This document shows positions 13,701 through 24,300 of a DNA stretch of 49,702 nucleotides, piece after piece; the stretch's first letter is position 1, and every line of letters starts with the position of its first letter. Both the position numbers and the translations under genes were made by a program. The notes under the pieces were generated by a model. It saw only the letters and a list, made by a program, of their open reading frames with translations, was not told where the DNA came from and did no database searches. Origin of the DNA: Helochares maculicollis. Taxonomy: Eukaryota; Arthropoda; Insecta; Coleoptera; Hydrophilidae. The stretch covers positions 1 to 49,702 of the forward strand of contig JAWQRO010000192.1 in NCBI GenBank assembly GCA_033557835.1, written 5' to 3'.

Positions 13701-14933
13701 CCGATAGAGCATCCCTTTACCAGCTTACTGAAGTTGAAGGATCAAGTGAGTAATTTTTGTAGGGAAATAATTGTGAAACACAAAAAAAACTATTTGTTTA
13801 CTAAGTTGATTAAAATGCCACAGCAAGTAATTAATGTCTATGTTTTTGTGCCATTATAGAAGTGAAGAAGTTCGAAGAACTCCAAAATAAGGTAGCTCTC
13901 TATTTCACTGAGCTGAACAACGAGCCTATTTGTGTACCTTTCATCATAAATGAAAATGTGATAGTGGAGAATCATGTTGAAGCAATAGTGACGTTATATG
14001 ATTATTACAAACCAGAAATGAAAGTTTCACGGGTAATGTAGACATACAACTTAGTTTTTAATTTTGTAGCTGAAAATTTGCATCTGATACATTTTTAAAT
14101 TATTTCAGACTTACAAAATGAACACTTGCGAACCAACCCAAATAGCTCCAATACCTCCAATTTCCGAAGAAACTCATAATTACACTAGAAAAATATTTGG
14201 AAATGACTCCATAGTGCCAACTAGCAATGAGAAATTATTTAAAGCTGATGAAAATATAACAAAGATAATTTCCAAGAGGAGCATTGAGGAAGAAATTGTG
14301 AATACAGAATCTGGTTTAAATAAAGATTTTGTGGACATAGATATAGAAATGGAAATACCTGATTGTAAATACAAATGCATTCTCTATTGTAGTAAATTAG
14401 TGTAGTGTGGTTGTTGGGCCAATGAGGTCAAAAACCCAGTTATATATTTGTACCTATCTATTTGTCTATAGAAAACCATAATTTCAAAGGTTTAAACCAA
14501 AACAGATTTTTAATACTTTTTAAACAGCCAAACAAATTCAATTTATAGTACCCTCACTTTAAATTATCTAATTGACACTGCAAGATATAACTAATTATAA
14601 TTGTTGCGATTTTTTTAATCGATAAACATTAATTTTTAGGTAGAGATAATAGTGTAACATTACCAAGACCAGAAAATTCATTACAACTAAACTCAAATCA
14701 CTTACACATTGCCAGCTATAGATACAAGCGCGAAACTGCAGATATCAGTGATGAACAAATTAACTATGGACTGAATGATGACTTTGTGGATGTGGATATT
14801 GATATGGATATGCCAGAAGGTGAAGAAATATTTTAAATGATGTTATTATTTGTAGTATTATTTGTTTTTAATTGCAGGAATGGAAGGAACTAGACCTAAG
14901 TTTGCAATGCCGGAGAAAAATATGCATAATTAA
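7754..14933 (+). CDS. Thioester-containing protein (TEP / alpha-2-macroglobulin family)
   Basis: A secreted complement-like protein; relatives bind microbes or trap proteases through an internal thioester. Twenty-one exons join in phase: 7754-7821, 7891-8066, 8413-8660, 8720-8836, 8941-9083, 9184-9274, 9340-9741, 9862-10353, 10634-10960, 11077-11170, 11232-11346, 11465-11693, 11832-12126, 12208-12323, 12389-12539, 12601-12833, 12881-13745, 13860-14032, 14109-14364, 14640-14819, 14878-14933, giving 1608 residues. Seen: signal peptide (1-20), an MG2-like SDRGMYKPGD near 134-143, RRRRR at 665-669, a YFPETWLWD segment, thioester GCGEQ with Cys983, then the alpha-helical TED (GSMFLTAFV) and receptor-binding region. 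Thioester chemistry looks intact. The histidine expected about 100 residues later is in uncertain register (SHVFQDMGG). It is longer than usual TEPs (about 1450) because of a C-terminal tail with a duplicated exon. Unlike Drosophila Mcr it keeps the thioester cysteine. Confidence 0.93.
10889..10903 (+). other. Five-arginine cleavage site in the thioester protein
   Basis: Five consecutive arginine codons (residues 665-669) are followed by SDPSF. They sit between the MG6-like region and the segment leading to YFPETWLWD, where C3-type complement proteins carry their furin site and A2M proteins their bait region. This suggests processing into beta-like and alpha-like chains. Confidence 0.6.
12419..12433 (+). 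other. Thioester motif GCGEQ
   Basis: GGT TGC GGA GAG CAA encodes GCGEQ in exon 15. The cysteine (codon 12422-12424, residue 983) and the glutamine two residues beyond the Gly-Glu form the intrachain thioester in TEP, A2M and C3. Confidence 0.95.
14109..14819 (+). repeat. Duplicated C-terminal exons of the thioester gene
   Basis: Exon 19 (14109-14364) and exon 20 (14640-14819) end in matching peptides: KR...GLNKDFVDIDIEMEIP and KR...GLNDDFVDVDIDMDMP. Each has a basic KR pair about 25 residues before the acidic motif. This indicates tandem duplication of a short exon encoding an acidic tail. Confidence 0.8.
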
Positions 14934-15391
14934 TTTTAATACTGGTATTTTTAAGTGTACGAATTGATAAAATAAATATGTAAATAGTTTATATATAAAT
15001 TTTGCTCTATAATTTTCAAACTTTTTGCGCATCGGAAAGAAAGTTATATCAGTTGAATAGTGTCTGTTTGCAATCATTTATACAGTATTTCCATGAACAT
15101 TCAAAATAGCCTAGCTTAAAATTTAAAGCAAAAGTTAAATATAATGCGCTTCTTGGTTCATTCATTCGAATTAGAATTTAGATAAGCTACACTCATATGT
15201 ACCATAGAGCGTCTCCAATTTTTTATAATATTTTACAATTAATTATAAAAAGAATATTATAACTACAATTTAAAGACATAACACAGCTACTTATGATCAA
15301 TTCCACACATTTGCATTTTTTCGAAAATGCGCCAAGATAATAAAATATATAATGATTTTAGGAATGCGGTAATTTTAAATTATTTAAACGT
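14934..15391. other. 3' UTR / AT-rich spacer after the thioester gene
   Basis: AT-rich sequence with an AATAAA signal about 35 bases after the stop codon (near 14970), consistent with the mRNA end. No coding sequence is recognised. Confidence 0.6.
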
Positions 15392-17034
15392 CAAATCTAC
15401 CACTTTGTGACAGTCGAATGTTTTGGTCAACTAACAGTTTTTAGTGATCTTTAGTTTTAAAATGTCAGGAAAATCGTTCTCTAGTTCAAACCGTTGCAGA
15501 TAGGGAAGTGGCACCAGCAACATCGAGTAGACAACGTCCCGTCCTATCCATTGATGTCACTGGAGTCGATTTTGAAAGAAACAATTTTTTGAACAAATTT
15601 GAGTCCCCGGGTATTGATAGAAATCGACAATTTTTGGCTTCATCAGAAAAAAGTTTATAGCGATTGAATGGCCGCGCCGTCGGATTCGTCTCGACGAGGC
15701 GCATTCACCAAGCTCCCGTAGAAGTCGCTGAGTCAACAAACAAGCGGGGAACGAGGCCCGGAAGATAAGCTATCGGTTAACAGGTTTTCCCATTTTTCCA
15801 GGCCGGTAGGTTCTAGTTCAAATTTCATCGCACCGTCGAGCTTGTCTAGCTAATATCTCAAAATAATTATTTTATGTTCGATCTCGTAAAACCAACGATA
15901 ATTGAGATATTCGCTATCGATCGAAAATTGCGAAAAAAAATCGCAGCGATTTGGATTAGAGAGCGATTTTTCAGAAATTTAAAAATTTCGCGAATTTTCC
16001 TGAATTATTCACCGAAGTGGGTTTGTTTGCGATGGTGCAAGTTTCGTTTCGATATTCCCACGGGGGGGAGGGGGGGGAGGTTATGGTCCTCGAAAATCTA
16101 TCTCGTATCCCGTGTAAATTTTCGCAACTTCCGGGGCCCCTGAAGGCTGCAATTGCGATTCTAATCGGTCAAATAGGACTTCGATGGATCAGGAAAGTTG
16201 TGGTGAACGTATCAATGCCAAACATGTCTGTTCCAGGAATAATTAAAAACCGTTAGGCGACCAAAACATTCAATTGTCAAAAAGCGGTATTTTTCATACC
16301 CTCTGGAAGCCAAAATTCGTGTCTGATCGCGACAATTCTTGCACTTTTTGGTTCGTAGCGGCGAAAAGGACGCAGCGGTGCCTAAAACTCCGGTCTAAGA
16401 TCGGCAGGACAACTTCCATTGTTTCGCAGAGCTAGAGTTAATTTCGGAACCTGCGGATATTGACAAAAATCAAGAATTTTTAATCTCCATAAAAAAAGAA
16501 TCGTAGCAATCAAACGGACAAGGCAACGATTGAAATTTTGCCAACGGCGGATTTGTTTCGATGAGGTGCATCCAACGAGGCCTCATAGACGTCGCTGGGT
16601 CGACAAACAAGCGAAGAACCGGAGCTAGAAGGTCGGCTTTCGGTAAACAGTTTTTTTCCACTTTTTTCTAGACGATCGGTTCTAGCTCGAATTTCGTCGC
16701 ACCAGCGAGCTTATTTCGCCAATATCTCAAAATTACTATTTTATGATAACCAAGAAATTCGCTATCGGTTCAATCAATCCGTGCAAAATTTTCACCTGTA
16801 GGATGACTATTAGGGATTTTTTAATTTTCAGGCGTGTAAGGACAATAGCACGCTTTGGGTCGATTCATTCTACCGACCTCTGGATCAAAGTGTGTGGCAT
16901 CGTCGGGTTCGATTCGTCGCCTCAAATCTGTAAAAATTGTTCCGATCAGGCGGGAACTGCACCCTTTAGGTGCCACCAAATTTGCCACTTTGTGACAGTT
17001 GAATATTTCGGCCTCAACGGTTTTTAGTGCTTTC
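15392..17034. mobile_element. GC-rich, CpG-rich unclassified repeat block
   Basis: Composition changes sharply from AT-rich flanks to CpG-rich sequence. A segment of about 58 bp containing CACTTTGTGACAG occurs in direct orientation at both ends (15392-15450 and 16977-17034), about 80% alike by eye. Inside, two units (about 15605-15875 and 16455-16745) share matching landmarks in the same order: CAACAAACAAGCG, a TCGCACC...CGAGCTT block and AATATCTCAAAAT. They are about 0.86 kb apart. Short open frames are broken by stops and match nothing I recognise. It may be a tandem or satellite-like repeat or a non-autonomous element. Class unknown. Confidence 0.65.
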
Positions 17035-17538
17035 TCGGCCTCTGGTGCGGTCAACCTGGACGAGTTGGGCATTAAAATGTTCATTACGACCTTGATCATT
17101 AATTACATCCCCACTAGAGCGGCCATAGTCGCCATTGCGGCCTTGGGGATACTTTTATGCAGTAAATATTTTTATACGGGAATGTTGAGTGGAGACACTC
17201 AAATTTTTTTTTTAGTGTGTGTTCGTATGATTTAATTGGGCATTATGAGAGAGCTATGGATTGATAGAAACCTGCTAGGTAAGAAATTGGTAATTGGCCA
17301 AATGTCATTAATTTCAAAAAAGTATCTTTGGAAAGCTCAGGAAGTTTGGATAAGATGTGATTGTTGCTTTTACCTACCTATAGGATAGAATTTTTTGAAT
17401 GTTTTTAGTTCATTTCTTGCTACTTTCTTTTCATTTAATTTAGGAATCAGTTGAAAACGATTTTATTAGTCCTTTTTGTTTGTGCTATAATTGACGTACT
17501 AGTACTTCCAAAACTAATACTAAATTAAATTTATTATT
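17035..17538. other. Spacer downstream of the Cys-rich peptide gene
   Basis: The GC-rich character fades by about 17160 and the rest is AT-rich. It probably includes the 3' UTR of the minus-strand peptide gene. No other feature was recognised. Confidence 0.4.
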
Positions 17539-18007
17539 TCAATAAAATTTGCAGCCAGTTTGTTTTTTGCAACCTGGACAGTCTACAAGAGGTGGCAAAA
17601 TGTAACAATACTGGTTAGATGGGCAGTTTTTATCTGCACAGACATCAGTTAGACGTCGACAATCTTGATAGGCTGGAAAACGTAAAAAGGTTTGTAAGAC
17701 AATAACGTTTTAAGCGTATAATTAACAGTTTATATTTTAGCTAACTCAAACACGTTTCTCTACTAATCGATACAAAAGCCGACATTACTTACTGTTAATA
17801 CACAACGAATCAATACAACAACCACCACAGCAGTCCTTTTCGTCTCCACACTAAAATTCAATCTAGCGAATAAAATTAATATACAAAACTATAAAATGAG
17901 TCTGAAACCTGTTGACCTGGCATTTTGCAGTCTTGCGCCTCAATACAAGAAACAAAAACATATAAAATAATAAGACTGAAATTTAAAAACTTGAAACGGT
18001 AAACCAT
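17539..18007 (-). CDS. Small cysteine-rich secreted peptide (knottin-like module)
   Basis: Three small exons join in phase: 17909-18007, 17793-17850 and 17539-17672, giving 96 residues. The first exon encodes a signal peptide (hydrophobic core FSLIILYVFVS, likely cleavage near residue 25). The mature part of about 71 residues has 14 cysteines. The first module follows C-x6-C-x5-CC-x2-CC-x4-C, close to inhibitor-cystine-knot spacing. The second follows C-x6-C-x4-C-x5-C-x8-C-x2-C-x5-C. Such folds occur in insect antimicrobial peptides, protease inhibitors, hormones and venom peptides; nothing here decides between them. The first-exon donor is chosen as CAG|GTTTCAG because it keeps phase 0 with the next exon. 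A CTCAG|ATGG context suggests a 5' UTR intron just before the start codon. No family recognised. Confidence 0.75.
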
Positions 18008-18397
18008 CTGAGCAATTTTCAAGACAAACGGCACAAATAAAAGTCTAAAAGAGACAGTAAAATATTTACCACTTTCAAGAGAAATCATAAGTCAGAACAT
18101 CTAATGAACAAAAGATAAAAATAGCAAAAACATGTAAAATGAAAACACATTTTCAATTTACAACTCGTTCTGCATCTTATTTGGTGAGATATAGGTTAGT
18201 CAAACACTAGAAAATACAATAACTGCTCCATGTTTACGTATTTATTAGCATGATTTGAACAGTAGACAGTGTAATGCCACATTCTTAATTCATATTTAAT
18301 CATTTAAAAAAGATAGCATCAATTTATTATGCTTAATGTGATATTAAGCAACTGTCATAGAAATTGAAGTAATTCTGTCAAAATTAAGTAGGCATTA
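18008..18397. other. Spacer between the Cys-rich peptide gene and SKIC3
   Basis: AT-rich. It should contain the 5' leader and promoter of the peptide gene and the end of the SKIC3 3' UTR. Nothing else was seen. Confidence 0.4.
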
Positions 18398-21300
18398 TCA
18401 ACTTTTTATTGACATTTTAAGCTTATTTAACCAAGAATCTAAAGTGTCTGTTGGTTTTAAATGATTCTGTACATACAAAATTTTTTCTTTTACATGGTAG
18501 TCTACAGTCTTAGAACTTTTCTCCAAAGCAGTCAAAGTTGAAATTAAAACCGCCCAGCTTTCAGCAATGTTAGGATACGTGTGGATTGCATTCTGAGCTG
18601 ATTTCAAAGCTTCTTTGTAGTCACCAATAATGAATGAGGCAAGAGACACCATACAAAGAACCTTTGTTACATCCATTTTAGCTTGACCTAATTTCATAGC
18701 TCGATAGGCACATTTCGCTGCTGCTGTAGATGAATTTCTTTGAGATTGTAATCTTAAAAGAAGAACAGCCAGTGTCAGCCATAATGAGCCTTCCCCTGGA
18801 TGCCTATGGACTAATTTACTTAACTCTCGTTTGGCTTTATCGCATTCACCCTGAAAATTTGAAATTGTTTTATTGTCATGATTGTATTTTTTATTTATGT
18901 ACATATGCATTTTATGGAAATTACCTGTACTAAATAGGTGTAAGATATTAATAAGGCAATGTGTGGCAAACACCGCTTGTCATCTCGAAGTTCATTAAAT
19001 TCTTTTAACACTAACATGGCTAAGTTAACATCATTGTGTAATAGGCCGAGCGATAACGTTGCATAGAGGCCCCAAGGGGATCGTGGCTGAAGTTGGGTGC
19101 TTTGAAATAAAAGTGTTTTAGCTTCTTCAGTACCTTGGAATAGGTAAGCCATTGACGCTAATGCCACCAGTAAATCTGATTGAAGCACTTGTTCTTCAGT
19201 CATCCAATGCAGAGCTGATTCATAGGCTTCATAAGATTCCTCATATTGCTCATCTATAATTTTTTGGATTTAAACCATACATAAAGCTATAAGTAGTAAA
19301 TTAAAATAAAGAAAGGCCTGTACCTTTAAATAAAGCCAAAGCTAGGCCACTGACACTTTTAAAACTGGCTTCCCTAATGTTCTTAAATATATCAACTGCG
19401 TCTGAATATTTTCCAAGCCGCATTAAGGCTCTGCCGTAATTTATGTAGGCTTTGTCTCGATCCTTCTCATTTGTCGTCAGGCTCAACGCAATTTTAAAGA
19501 CATGAGCTGTGCCTAGTTTTAGACCCATTCTTTCACGTAGCAAGCCTAACATATTCCAAGCACATGCATTCTCAGAATTATTTTCTGAAATCACAAGAAC
19601 CCTTATTATAGTAATTTATTTTAACATTACATTTTATTTGGCAATTTTATGGCAGCACAGCAAATAATAGGATGGAAAGAATCTCTATTGCCTGATTTTG
19701 AAAAGATACAATGGATTATATTTGAAAGGAACAAGAATTAAATAACTTCATATGTTTAGAAAATGAGTAAAAGTATTTACATGCATTTACCATACCAATT
19801 ACTAAAATGAATATGAAATTAAAAATTCAGGTTGTAAAAACTGAAGCTCAAAAGAAAGTGACCTGTAACCAGAGGACCGGTATGATAATTTTAAAACAAA
19901 TAATTAAAAAAAAATCGTGTGAGATACAACAAAAGAAACCAAAAGTGATAAAATAACAAAAACCATGGAGAGAGGGAAATAGTAGAACTGTATATAAAAT
20001 AAAAATGAGTTTGCTGTGGAACCATTCGAAAAATAGACATCGTGAAATAAATTTCATCATGTGGAAACGTGCAATTTGTTTATTATTGTTCCTAAATGTG
20101 TGCATTGCGGATGATTTAGCAAGTGTTTCAACTGGGCGGAAAAAACATAGATACCACCATTTATATCGTAAGTACAAATTACAGTGTTTAAGTTATTAAA
20201 TTTTTTGGAAAATCATATCTCATGAGCCGAATTTTAAAGAATTAAATAAATTTAGATGCAGCAGACCGGCACTCTAATAATACAGAATAGGTTACACTGC
20301 TTAACTAGGTTACAAAAATATAAACATGAACAGCAGAAAGTTAGCTTCGGTTTATTATAATAGGGTGATAATATAAGAGCAAACAATCTTCTTTTATCTT
20401 TTAATGAAAATAAAAGTGGTTCATCTAATTAAAAGGGTAAATATATTAGTGAAAGCACATATATATCAGCTTGAGAGTATAAACAAAAGTTCATTGAAAT
20501 TCAGTGTTTTCAAATGTAGTGTACCAAAATGATTGTCTATTTAATCATTGTTTTAATACAGCTTAAAATTAGTGCTTGTAATGAGTTAATAAGCCACGAG
20601 GAAGGTCGTGCACCTTATAAACATCATTACTTTTGTAAGTGAAGTACAAGACATTGAAAATACTAATAGTCATGATACCTATAATGATTGCAACAATAGC
20701 TATAATATTAATTATTAATATAATTAAGATTAAGAGTACAAATTGAGCAATATTTTGTTTTAATTCACAGATGGAGGTCTTTACTATCTTACATTTTTGG
20801 CAATCAAAGCTAAAATAGTTATAATGATTGGATTTGCCATATCTGCGTTTTTTGTGGTTGGAAAAATGTTTGCTTTAATAAAATACGCTACATTTTTGTT
20901 TGCCAATAGTAAGTATTTTTTTAAGTATTTTGATTTTTTCTTCATCTTATTATTGTAGTAATTTTCTAAAAACTGTTTTATTTTGATCACCTATGTTTTT
21001 AGAGAGAGATTGCCATCATGCTCGAGAACCCATTATAATTGACAAATCACCTTATTACCACGATCATTACCCAGGAGGACATGAAGTGTCATATGATCAT
21101 CCTCCAAACTTTGAAGAGTACAGTCATCCACCTAAAGAGAGAAGCATGACAACTAAACTTATGGATAATATTAATTATGTTAAAGATGTTATCAAAAAGT
21201 AATGTTAACACTTAAAAATGTTATTTTAGTTAAAATGTAATTTATTTTGATGAGCGGTAAATAATCTGAATTTCATTAGCTATCTGATTTTATTAATCCA

Positions 21301-24300
21301 TTAATGTATTATTTTTGTTTTAGAGTTGATCTAACTGAGATGGCATTTGACCAAATGAAAATCAAGACTGAGGCATGCAAGAAAAGATTTGTTTGTGAAA
21401 TTGACCAGAAAGCAAAGAAAAATATGATTGTTGGCTTAGGACTCTATATGTTCAGTGACATAGGATTTGAAAAATACCGCGCTAAAGAGCCTGCATCAAC
21501 AGTTCAAGATTGTTCTAGAATACATCCAGGTTGCACTGAAGAAATTAAAAGTTAAGAAAAACGCATACAAAATCTAATAATTAATGTACATTGTTTTTAT
21601 TTATTGTTATTAATTTATTTATATATTTATTTTAAATTATTAAAAACAAATTTATTTATTACAAGTTCTTTACTTTATTTAGCTTAAACCATGAATCAAA
21701 CACAAAAGTGATTCCTAGAAAATTAAAAATACAATTTCTAAAATGCTGTTATCAGAGTAGAGTTATAAGGTACACCAATTATAGGTTTGCACTTCTCTTC
21801 ATAATTATTTCAATAAGAAGCAACATGTACAACATTTGAAAAGCTCTTACCTGTATACCAAGTTAATGAATCTAAGGCGACAGGAACAGCATGCATATTA
21901 TGAATAGCATATATAACTGCATCAGGGGGGTTTTCCAAGATAGTTTTGCACACCCAGTGTCCATATCCTAAGGCGCTCTCTTGTAGATGACTTAGTTGCG
22001 TACTATGCCTAAATAGATCCATAGCATCTTCATGTCCAGAAAATTCGGCAATCAGAGCCTTAAATGTAATAAATTCCATATGGTCAAAATGAAACTAGAA
22101 GAAAAAGTAGATATTTACTTACCTGCCCAACCCAACTGTTGACATAATTTGGATCTGCTCGTTGTGCTTGTGAAAATGCCTTATTTGATAATTTGATATC
22201 ACCGATACAGTAATATAGAGTACCTAAATTACACCATGCTACAGCGCTGTTATGTTCTAAAATGACTGCTTTTATGAATGAGTGTTGTGCAAGGGCAAAA
22301 TTCTGTGGCTCTAGAAATATTAAATGTATTAGCAAAGCTGCAAAAAAAAGTAAAATAATTACCATTTAAAAACGAAATTATTCCTAATAAATTCCAGTGT
22401 TGCCAATATGTGGGATTTATAGAAATGCAATGCTCAATGGAAGCTTGTGCTTTTTTGTATAGGAGGAGCATTTCTTCTTTTTCCTCTACAGTTTGCGCAT
22501 GAGAAAAATAGCAGGCTGACAAATCATGCCACAATAAAATATTGTCTTCGATAAGGCTTAAAGCTTTGCAATAACATCTGAAAAAAAGTGCATAACAATA
22601 ATTAAACATAAAGAATCTTGCACAGATCCTGTATTGGACCCAGTTCTCTATTTCTGCATGTAATATTTTATTATCAATGTTATGGTCATTAATGTCAAAA
22701 CGCTCAGTTCTTATGGTCAATGGTTTGAAATCGAAATGTGAAAACTATAGTTTTTATTGTAAAGATAACTAAATACTAGATATTTTACTCACCTTTCTGC
22801 AAGTATAAAGAGATCATTTTTCTCAATAACCCTACTTTCTGAGAGGTCTGTCCCTTCAACTAAGCCAGCGTTTGCTATCATACAACAATTTTTCTGGGGT
22901 AACTGAGCTACTAAATTGCAACTGTCGGCAGCAATTTTCCACAAACATGAAATTTCACTATTTTGTTGAAGAGCTCTATAAGTTGAAATGTTTAGATTAC
23001 ATTTACAAAACACCAAATACAGTCAATTACATTGTAACATTATCAAGAGCCTCTTGAGCACAGTCGCGGGACCTCCCAAGCAATTGCATCTTCCTGTAGT
23101 GCCGAGCTTGATTCATACAAGTCTCTGCTAAACCTTTTAAAGCAGGTATATACTTTTTATTTGTACTCAATATACTTTCAAAATCTACTTTTGCTTCTTG
23201 ATGTTGACTTAACATCTAAAATTATCATTAGGTTGGAAACTTATAGAAATATTAAACAAAGTAATGATAAAAAAACCAATTGTTTTTAACCTTAGGTACA
23301 GTTTTTAAGTCAGACAAAGCCAGTATAGATTAAATTTATTACCTTCTTTATATTAGCAATTTGCAAAAGAGGATACAAAGAGTTTTCGCTTAATTCAGTT
23401 GCTTTCTGATAACATTTCAATGCAGAACTGAATGCTCCACGTGCCATGTATGCGTCCGCCAGAGCTTCCCAATAATGGCTGGAAATAAACGTATTACAGT
23501 TGAGTTCACCTTAAAGTCATAAAAAAATTTAAAATAGTACCAATTATCAGGATCACTTCTTGTAATAAACCTCAAGCTGTCAATCGCCTTTGAATAATCC
23601 TCGTTTTCAAAATAATGCAAACCTAGTTGCAAATACGCCCATTTATTCCACGAAGTAATTTTTTCACTAGTTAGGCTTTCTAACAAGTTTATATTCTCAT
23701 CCCATTTCTTAAGTTTCCTGTAAATTTTACTCAACTCAATACCAGCATCTTGGCACTTGGGATTTAATCGAAAAGACTTTTCATAGCAACGTCTTGCTTT
23801 TTCCAAGTCATTAAACTTTTGATAGTAGTTTCCTAAACGTTGGAAACAAATGTAGGAATAAGGGTTTAGTTTTGCCGCTTTCAGTAAAGGAATTAAGCTA
23901 TGGCTGAATTTGCCACAACTCCAATACAAAATCGACATTTCCAGGCAGTGCTCAGCTGTAGTCAGTATATTAGAGCTCTCTAATATATTTAAGGCACCTT
24001 GTAGATCCCCTTTTTGCCTCAGCATTTGTGATTTAAGTAACGCAGTCTCTGCCCCATCTAAATTGCTTAATTTGCTTAATACTTCATCAAAAGCTTCTTT
24101 CTGATTTAAGTTGATATACAATCGCGCTAGTGATGACAGGAGAGTCACTGAGTTAGGATCTCTAATTAGCGCTGATTCACACAGTTTCAAACCATCACTC
24201 CAATATTCTTTATTGTTACTCCTTGAATACAATTCTACCAAAATTTCATCTAATATTTTGCGCAATATAGGATTGGAGTCATTAATAGATTGTAAGAGTT

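Noticed and set aside
16850..16925. Possible tRNA (GGTTCGATTC T-loop-like sequence)
   Set aside because: No acceptor, D or anticodon arm can be folded at the right spacing upstream.
15486..17235. Several open frames of 60-94 codons in the GC-rich block
   Set aside because: They are short, occur in all frames as expected from high GC content, and the two internal repeat units do not keep the same frame open.
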